Below are positions 56,101-64,000 of a stretch of 64,000 nucleotides of DNA, piece after piece (the stretch's first letter is position 1; every line of letters starts with the position of its first letter). The notes under the pieces are model-generated. The model worked only from the letters and a program-made list of their open reading frames with translations. It was not told the DNA's origin and ran no database searches. Position numbers and translations under genes: made by a program. Source of the stretch: Pristionchus mayeri (taxonomy: Eukaryota > Nematoda > Chromadorea > Rhabditida > Neodiplogasteridae); the NCBI GenBank assembly GCA_036245805.1, contig BTRK01000002.1:30672661-30736660 (forward strand), in the 5' to 3' direction.

Positions 56101-59100
56101 AGAGAGTGCTGGGCACTTTTTTCTTCGGTTTCTGGCCACCCCCTCTCATTTCCCACCCTCTCCCATCATTGATGGATTGAGCTGCCGAAAATCAAGGATG
56201 AATAAATAGAAATGAGTGTGATAGAGGAGGGCGGGGGTGGTCAGAAACCGAAGAAGTTCCTAGTGTGGAATAGAGAAAGTCAGCTCACAACTACTCACCC
56301 CTGCTCCCCTTGCAGGCGCACGACCGGGCGCACCTCACGACGCTCAAGGACACCTTCCTCGCCTTCGCAGCCTGCCAGCAGGAGCAGAGTGCAGCCATGC
56401 TGCAGGTGAGGGAATCCCCCTCAGAGGGATCCGACGAGCTACCTATGAACATGGCAATGCGCCGATGAGGGGATTTTATGGAGTAAAGATCGCTATTGAA
56501 TTGAGAAACAAGGCCGCACTTTGCTGTTCTAGGAATTGTGCGTCAAGGATGTACCTAGAACGTCAAAACCGGTTACGATTTTCACGGTATCGATCCTACA
56601 TTTTGATCGTGCATCGATGAATTGACAAAGCTAGTGTGTCATAAGTGCTGCTCTTTAATCACATATCCATACATGGGCAGGGATTGCTGCTGATTTTCTA
56701 AATCCGGGAGGGTGCCACCTAGTTCAACCACAAAACCGGCACCGTATACAGAAGCTGGTACCCTAAAGTATGATCGGCACTATCCGAAAACCGGGAGGGT
56801 ATTGCTGCTAGCAGCAATGTTTGCACACATCTCAATGGCTGTCTCCTACCCAGGTGCACTCTCAATTCCGCGAGTCGCTCAACGCCATCTCAGTGGACGG
56901 AATGATGGACAAGTTCTGCAGCGAGTGCAGCACGGGAACGGAGCGACCGCGTACGGTTTAATTAATTAATTAATTAACATTTTAATTAATTAATTAATAT
57001 TTAAAAGAGGTTCTCCCCGGTCAGTTCCAGTTATTCGTAGTCCGTCCATGTATATCGGACTCTTAACGGACTACGAATGGACAACAAATAACTGAATATT
57101 TACGTGCCATTTTGACTGGCTGGGCTGCGGGTTAAGCAATGGGACGTGACAAAGTGTTGCATGTGAAGTGAGGTTTCGTCATCTGTAGATTGTCAGGAGC
57201 AATAGTAATGCCGTAGTTTTTGCTGCCGTAGAATTCTTTTATAAGACTGACTATCTGAGAGAACTGAGCAGAGGCCGTACATCGAAAAATAAATTTCTGA
57301 TTTTAAGATATCCCTAGGAGTAACTTTTCACGTAGAGTTCGAAAATCGACCTTAGAAAGCCGTATCTCTCACTCCTAATTTCGTGTGATGCGCTGAAGTT
57401 GGGCGGTCATTTTTTGAAAGTCGAGAACGGTGCTTCCCTGCCCCACAAACATATACTAATTCTGAAATATCCTGACGAAAGAATTGTTTTTGCTGTTGGA
57501 GGTGAAAAAAAATCTTGCGAAAAATTTTTTACCCATTTGATATCTCAAAACTGTCGTCCTGAAAATTTTTTCGGGGGATGTAGTTTTTTTAACTAAGTGC
57601 ATTAGATTCTACGCAAAAAGTTACCCCTAGGGCCACTTTTTCGTCGAAAAAACCGTCGTACAATGAGGTCTGCTGAATCACGGAAAAGTCAAGGTGTTCA
57701 TTTTTACCCAAATATCTGTGTTTTTCAGCCGATCCATTGCGAATTCTATTCAATTTAAATCAGTTTATTACAGCACTAGGATAGAGAAAATAAAAATACA
57801 CACACTATTGGCATTAACTCGATTAAAAAAAACTAATCTCTTAACCTCGATTAGTCGCATGTTTAGGCGCATCCAACTTTCCATTTTCGGTGCATATCCC
57901 CGATTGTTTTGGACAATTTAGTAGTAGGCGAAATTGTGTGCAAGGAATTGTTGAAGAGTGGGTCATCATCAATTCGGAAGTTAGAAAAATCTTCACTCGA
58001 AAATGCGGCAATGAGGGGTTCTGATAAAAACAAAATAAGAAATTGAACATAACTCAGTGATAAATGGTTACAATACATCAGTAAATATCTATTCCAAGTC
58101 AATTTACTTTATTTAAATGAGTTATTTTTTTATCAGAACCCCTCATTGCCGCATTTTCGAGTGAAGGTTTTTCCAACTTTCGAATTGATGATGACCCACT
58201 CTTCAACAATTTCTTGCACATAATTTCGCCTACTACTAAATTGTCCAAAACAATCGGGGATATGCACCGAAAATGGACAGTTGGATGCGCCTAAACATGC
58301 GACTAATCGAGGTTAAGAGATTCGATTTTTATGAAATCGAGTTAATGCCAATAGTTTGTGTATTTTATTTTTGCTCTATCCTAGTGCTGTAATAAACTGA
58401 TTTAAATTGAATAGAATTCGCAATGGATCGGCTGAAAAACGCAGATATTTGGGTAAAAATGAACACCTTGACTTTTCCGTGATTCAGCAGACCTCATTGT
58501 ACGATGATTTTTTCGTCGAAAAAGTGGCCCTGGGGGTAACTTTTTGCGTAGAATCTAATGCACTTAGTTAAAAAAACTACATCCCCCGAAAAATTTTTCA
58601 GGGCGACAGTTTTGAGATATCAAATGTGTAAAAAGTTTTCGCAAGATAGTTAGATTTTCACCCCCAACAGCAAAAACACTTCTTTCGTCAAGATATTTCA
58701 GAATTAGTATATGTTTGTGGGGCAGGGAAGCACCGTTCTCGACTTTCAAAAAATGACCGCCCAACTTCAGCGCATCACACGAAATTAGGAGTGAGAGATA
58801 CGGCTTTCTAAGGTCGATTTTCGAACTCTACGTGAAAAGTTACCCCTACGGACATTTTAAAATCGGAACTTAATTTTTTGCTGTACGGCTTATAGGTGAT
58901 ATTGCTCAATTCTCTCAGATAGTCACTCATAAGCATCAAAACCAGTATCCAGCGCGGAGCGCATTATGACTGTTGTTGATGTGCCATAGGCTTATTTTTT
59001 GCAATAAATTGACACCAGAATATCGGAATAATAATTCCCCATATCACTGTTTTCCCCTGCCAATAGAAGTTTCACCATTGTTCTATCTGCCGGATGTTCG

Positions 59101-62100
59101 ATATAGCTGCAATCGCTCGTCACTATCAGCCCCTAAAGAAAGGTAACACTGATTGGACTCGCTAATTAGGCAGTCAGTAGTGATCTGCTGTTAATTTCTC
59201 CATGGAACATTAGATTTTTTTTGCAATTTGAGCATCTGGAAAAATGAACCCTCGTGTTGCGCGCTTCAATGATTAGTCATCTTCCGATGATTACAGCTTC
59301 TGTCAACGGGATCGGCTTTTTCCTTCTCCAAACGTTAACTGAGCGTTGTTCAGTGCACATGCCGTTCGAGTCGCACGAGGGCGGAGCTTCGCAGCCGCCG
59401 CACCACGCCCCCTACATCATGGTCTCGCCCACGGCAGGTAAGCAAGTCATGACGTCATTCCACGTGCTGTTTCACCGTTTATAATAATCGGGAGAGCACA
59501 ACCATTGAAAAGAGCTCACACCAACGGGCTCAGTTTTCATTTAAACAAATATAGCCCTTGAAACGGCGATTTGCATACTCTCATGGGCTGAACCTGGTCA
59601 AATGTTCAAGATATCATGATCTGATCTTCTCCACTTTCAGCGGCAAATGCAGCAGCCGCAGCAGCAGCTGCAGTCTCCACAGCGAGCATCCACTCGGACA
59701 GCCAAAGTGTGGGCAGCAGTGGGAGGACTGCGGGAGGAGTACAGACGCAGGTGCTGTAATAATCGGGGTACGGTAGTTGGAGTGGAAGTACGGTAATTAA
59801 AAATTCATTGGTTTGCTGGCCCATCTCCTCTTTCGTTCTATTTCGCACTGATTCAGTGGTATCGCTCGGTCATACAACCCCTCGATGGAGCGGGAGGGAA
59901 GGGCAATGAGAGGGAAGGACGTTGGTCAGAAGTCGAAGAACTGTCAATAATTTAATCATAATGAATTGTTTAAATAAAATTGTCGCTGCAGGTGCTGGAT
60001 CTGCTGGTGGACGACCCGCCGCTCGCTGCGCCTCCAGCCAGGGAGGAGGAGTCGGCGATGGAGGAGGAGGAGAAGGGAGGAGGAGAGAGGGACAAGAAGG
60101 TGAGCAGGGATGTGTTAGTAGAGGAATTGTCGAAAATAGTATGCATTTTTGGTTAGAGAAACTGCTCTCGGAATGGAAACGGTTGGGCTCAAAAAAGAAA
60201 TTTGTTGTTCATAGAAAGCGGACTGTAGATCACCGTTTTTTATCGGTGGTTGAAGATCAATGAGCGGCAGGAGGCTGTAATTTTCCATGGATGTTTGACC
60301 TTTGGTGGTTTGGTGGGATGATTATTGAAGAAAGAACTGACGTGATCACCTGGCCACCACCCAATCATAAGGGCAAGAGGAAAAAACAGGAATTTGCCGG
60401 ATCGAGATGTGATAATAACTATCCGTCCTTGATTTAGGCAGCGGGACTATTTTTAGCCATTGAATGGATGAAGTTGTTTTGAGATTTCGCGCAATTTGGG
60501 GGGATAAAACGAGCTGTGATAACGTTCTTTGAACGAGTGAAAGCTTCCGGTGATCAATCAATAGGAGGAGAGAGAGAGGAGGGGGAGGTGGGAGCTCCCT
60601 CCACCCATTCATTTGTTCGATCAACAGCGCACTGTCCGTCAGTCCCCGTTCCGATCATGTGACCAATTAGTCTTGATTAGCAGCGAATCAACAAGTGCTT
60701 ATCACTAATGGGATGGCCTTGAAACGAGAACGTTGCTTGTTTACTGTGCTCCTCCTCGATGTTGTGCAATCTATGCGGCGCTTCCCTCTAATCCCATATC
60801 GGTTCGCGTGCGTAGATAACGCAGTGAACAGGGAGAGTGATTAAGAGATTGGGGAATAGGGATGGGACAACCCCCTATTCGACCGGCCGAGGAAAGATAT
60901 CAAGAAAAGGGAGAGGGGGGGGGGAGAGGGCGGAAGCGAAAAAGTCGAATAGGTCAGGCGGCCGAGCGGTGGTCACACCTCCGCTAGTTTCCTTCATCCC
61001 CCCACACTCCAGCACACTCTCGTTCCTCCCCGTGGTTACTGTATCGAGAACGCGATTTGAAGTTACTGTATTCGCGCGTCATGAGCTAGATATCGATTTT
61101 AGCTACTGTATACCCTCCTGGGAGTACGGTAGGCAAGCAAGATGTGCACGAACCCGCTGGGTTTCTACTACGTCATTGACGTGGATGAGGTTGGTGATGG
61201 GGGGGGGGGGGGGGAGCGGTGTAGTTGTAGTGTGCCAAGAGGGATCACATTGCTGATTGACGCAAGGACAAGGATGTTTAGAAATGCTAAAGTGAAGGTG
61301 ACAGGCAAGGAAAGTACCTGACAATGAGAAACTGGATATAGGTAAGATGTTCTGATTGGCCAGTGCCGGAAATTCAAGACTGTGGAGACCGGCAAGTGAA
61401 AGAAATGCTATTGAGTATCGTTGTTAATATTTTGTAATTAATATTCGCTAATTTAAGGATGAGAAGGAGACGCCGCTGTCGAGTTCGATGAGCGCGTCGT
61501 TCTCCGCTTCTCTCGGAGGTGAGGAATTGTTTGGTTGTTGATTTTGTTCATCCTACACACTGCTTCCTTATGTGATGAACATGAGAGAATGTAGTGAGGG
61601 TTTAGATGAGATATGGGGGGGAGGGGCGACGTCGAGAATCGTAATCTAAATAGCGATAAATTGACTTTTCATTAGCATGAGGTGCATCATTTTAGATGTG
61701 ATCATTCTTGAACAGTACAGCGAAAGAAAGTTGTGCTCCAAACAAATCACAAACTGTAACGAGAAATGCTCTCAAATGAAACATATCCCATTCGCCAAGG
61801 GCGAAAGTCACGTTTATGAAAGTATTCGAGTCAGACATCGATGAGCTCGATAGCCCTAATTTTTATTATGACATGTCGAAGTGGCCTAGATTCTCCTAGA
61901 TTACAATTTGCGACAGCGAGCGCGTTTCAGTGTGTCAGTCTATACATGAAGTTGAAACACTCATAATGACGGATGTTTCCCAGAAAGTTCATCAATCTTA
62001 CTCTTTAAAGGAAGTCGTCAGAAGTTGGCGATGTGGCTGCCGGGCAAGCGGAAGAAGACGTCGTCGGTGTGCAGCACGGACGTCGCCTCCGTCGAGGGAG

Positions 62101-64000
62101 TAGAGGGAGGTACGATAGTATTGAGTCTTCGGCGTATAATTTTTTATCGGAAACGGTGAATTCGGGTTGCGTCGATGTTTCAAGAAACAAGCGAGGGCTG
62201 TTGTGCTAATATTCCGTCAGAAAAGAATATGATGTCGACCAGTGGTCGAAAAGTAGGTCCAAAATGGTACAACGTGCCCGGTTTTTGGAGTTCGGACCAG
62301 TGCAAAAGTAGAAAACGTGCCCAATTTTTAGTAATTTTTGTGACATACCCTTTCGACCACTGATGTCGACAGAATGCACATGCTGCTGATAGTTTCCGTA
62401 TTTCACCGACGGCTGAAAGAAGAAGCGAAACATGCGCCACTGATCATTCGTCGACCTTGCTTTCACAACACACTCATCTGCTGTCTAAAGTTCGCGAAAT
62501 ACCACGATCTCTTCATGGCGAAAGAGTATATAATGGAGATATCCTGGAACCCCCTTTCAGTTGCCTCCTCGAGTGGTGGCGGCGGATTTCTCAACAAGTT
62601 CGGTCGCTCTCGTCGCAGTAACAAGTCGAAGACGGATCTGCCGTCAGCGGTGGCTGGAGAGGGAGCCGGGTTCGTAGTTTGTAGTCTGTAGTCTGTACTA
62701 TGTAGTTTGGCCCTCAATCGTAGTATAGTTTGACCTTTGACATCTGCAGCTTCGAGGACACATACAGCACGGCGAGCAGCTCGCGCAGCGAGGACAAACC
62801 GGTTTGTTTTTATTTCGAAGAGACTGTCGGTCTAAAATTGTTCGAATTTTCTTTCTATGATATATGAGAACCGGTTAAAACGCAAGTTTTATGGACATTT
62901 TTATAAAATATTTTTAGTCTAATTTAATTGTAAGGGTCAGATAATATTAGGAATCATCTCATCCGAGTTATTTAAACCAGTTGAAACACAAGTTTCAGGG
63001 ACATTTTTTAATAAAAAATATTTAATCTGGCTCCTATCGACCAGATATTGTTAAGAACCGGTTTCTCCGGGTTATGAGAACCAGTTGAAACATAGCTCGT
63101 CGGCTTTTCATATTCCATTTTTGAAATTTATTTTCGCAGTCGTGTCTGCTGACGCATTCTCTGGAGCCATCGCAGCCGACGGTGGACGAGGAGGGATTCA
63201 CCATCAGGGACAAGGAGGTGTGGTCTTTGATCTTTGGAACGGAAGATAATTGATAGTTTAGGCTCAACATTTTTTTCATTAGCCGTCCTAGTTGAGAGGT
63301 GTTGCAGATTGCCCTGAATTCTCGCCTCGCTTTCCCTTTCTTGATAGGAGCGGCTGTACGGTTGCACAATATAAATCAATATTTACAGGAGGAGGAGGGA
63401 GGTCACGAGGAGGCGAAGTGGGCGAGCTGCTCGAGTGATGAGGACGATGAGGTGGGCTATTCATTTCATTATTTACTTAAATTTTAAAATAGTTTTAACT
63501 GGTAAGAGGTGGCACATGGTGGATGGCGGTGATTGACCCTAGTTGATTTATCAAGAAGGATGAAATGGTTAATGACGCAGTAAATGCAGCGTAGGGAGGG
63601 AGAAAATGACAACAATATCTTTCTGAATAGTGTTTGGGTGCTTGGGACCTTTGGTATCGTGAAGTACTGCTAGGCACACATATCGTATTCAATTCCATGG
63701 CTAATTGCGACTGTATGGACTGAAGGAGAGCTGTTTCCGAATGAGGAGGAGAAGGAGTGATGGGAGTGGACGAGAGAAGATGGAGCCTTGCTGCAGGGAG
63801 ACGCGACCGTGCAGCACCTGCAGCAAGATGACGAAGAAGAGGCTGCAGCAACAGAGCCCAAGCTGCGACCAAAGGGGCAGAAGAAGAAGTACAGCAGGCT
63901 GAAGAGGGCCATTGAGAAGAAGGAAGAAGGAGGGGACGATGAGCAGCTGCAGCAACGACCCGGCTGCAGCATCGATTGTGCGACCGAGCAGCAGGATGCT
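53196..64000 (+). CDS. fcho-1: F-BAR endocytic protein FCHO (partial, 3' end outside window)
   Basis: Early clathrin-endocytosis factor: its F-BAR domain binds curved membrane, its linker activates AP2, and a C-terminal mu-homology domain binds cargo and adaptors. Eighteen exons in phase: 53196-53228, 53272-53415, 53997-54110, 54901-55023, 55464-55547, 55797-55910, 56316-56405, 56854-56950, 59354-59437, 59641-59750, 59992-60099, 61458-61518, 62011-62109, 62561-62669, 62750-62801, 63140-63217, 63389-63451, 63797-64000+. The start MTSLKYRDQFWGDKHHGYHA matches the FCHO FWG motif. Coiled F-BAR helices follow (SGTTQMVEAWSLTKGTLELL, EEIQ-like, RARDEYRAYTDKYEMVRADF), ending GTERP. The linker is Ala/Ser/Glu-rich with the conserved VDEEGFTIR and SSDEDDE. 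The mu-homology domain is beyond the window. Confidence 0.92.
55030..55225. repeat. Three-copy tandem repeat in fcho-1 intron
   Basis: The core GAAACACAAGGCAACCTG occurs near 55049, 55123 and (one substitution) 55199, each following a GAGTG or GAGGG word, with GGCAA-TGGGATGG following two of them. It lies in the intron 55024-55463. Looser relatives (GTGAAGCACAACTCGGATGG) continue to about 55370. Confidence 0.6.
56957..57002. repeat. TTAA/ATTAATTA simple repeat
   Basis: Reiterated TTAATTAATTAA either side of a CATTT spacer, just inside the large fcho-1 intron 56951-59353. Confidence 0.75.
57241..58930. mobile_element. Fold-back element family F2, long copy
   Basis: Arms of about 0.8 kb (57241-58036 and 58128-58930) are near-perfect reverse complements. 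The termini read GACTATCTGAGAGAACTGAG and the complement of ATGAGTGACTATCTGAGAGA. A mirrored small frame (57399-57596 +, 58564-58764 -) is a consequence of the palindrome. Terminal sequence is shared with the 326-bp element at 42388-42713. It lies in the largest fcho-1 intron. Confidence 0.9.
61142..61189 (+). other. Candidate alternative first exon of fcho-1
   Basis: A Met codon starts a 48-nt frame (MCTNPLGFYYVIDVDE) ending in a GTTGGT donor at phase 0, the entry phase of the next fcho-1 exon (61458). If used, it would give a short form lacking the F-BAR domain. There is no acceptor directly before it, consistent with a first exon. A G15-type run follows at about 61200-61214. Confidence 0.35.
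62870..63095. repeat. Tandem repeat of about 110 bp in fcho-1 intron
   Basis: Three starts of GAGAACC/TAAACC-(A/G)GTT(G/A)AAAC at about 62867, 62973 and 63076, followed in two units by CAAGTTTNNNGGACATTTTT and AAAATATTTNNTCT. It lies in the intron 62802-63139. Confidence 0.55.

Noticed and set aside
57399..58764. Mirrored frames in fold-back F2 as a small protein
   Set aside because: Same palindrome artefact, and the frames are absent from the short F2 copy.
61200..61214. G-run as a quadruplex regulatory element
   Set aside because: A single homopolymer run, probably length-variable or an assembly artefact; no further support.

Overview
The window looks like nuclear DNA of a nematode. Genes are split into many short exons by mostly small GT-AG introns, and introns are rich in TACCGTA/TACTGTA-type words. 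The recognisable proteins are eukaryotic: ribosomal protein eL26, CstF-50, FCHO, PIG-G, an M13 neprilysin, a PP1-type phosphatase and RWD-RING proteins. The splice style and gene content suggest a rhabditid or diplogastrid worm; the genus is an inference. Exons below were assembled by hand from splice sites, reading-phase continuity and remembered family sequence. No alignment or search was run.

Layout. 1-952 (-): start of a PP1-family phosphatase, leaving the window on the left. 1432-6900 (+): M13 neprilysin-like gene carrying an in-frame stop, a frame break and an apparent lost zinc ligand, with a LINE fragment and a SINE in its introns. 7461-14769 (-): unrecognised nuclear-type protein with a SUMO-interaction motif and an AT-hook; a 2-kb fold-back element fills its last intron. 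15918-17778 and 18679-22886 (-): two tandem RWD/RING-type genes. 24414-36315 (-): PIG-G, the GPI ethanolamine phosphate transferase 2 subunit, with two mariner-type elements in its introns and a small secreted-protein gene (30445-31712, +) nested antisense. 38803-42093 (+): unrecognised secreted protein with a tRNA-Thr(CGU) in one intron. 42888-47527 and 47840-51510 (-): two complete tandem copies of CstF-50 (cpf-1). 51955-52952 (+): rpl-26. 53196-64000 (+): FCHO (fcho-1), cut by the window end.

The genes do not form one pathway. They are a mixed housekeeping neighbourhood: GPI anchors, mRNA 3'-end cleavage, ribosome, endocytosis, ubiquitin. The mobile fraction is distinctive: three large fold-back families (about 0.3-2 kb), a five-copy palindromic MITE carrying TGACGTCA, a tRNA-derived SINE present twice, a LINE fragment and two mariner-type elements. 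Nearly all sit in introns.

I found no self-contained new system such as a defence locus or biosynthetic cluster. The most unusual items are the CstF-50 pair, whose exons stay alike while introns do not; the SINE whose target duplication copied a splice-acceptor tract; the RING gene with a lost metal ligand beside an intact neighbour; and the uncharacterised AT-hook/SIM protein.
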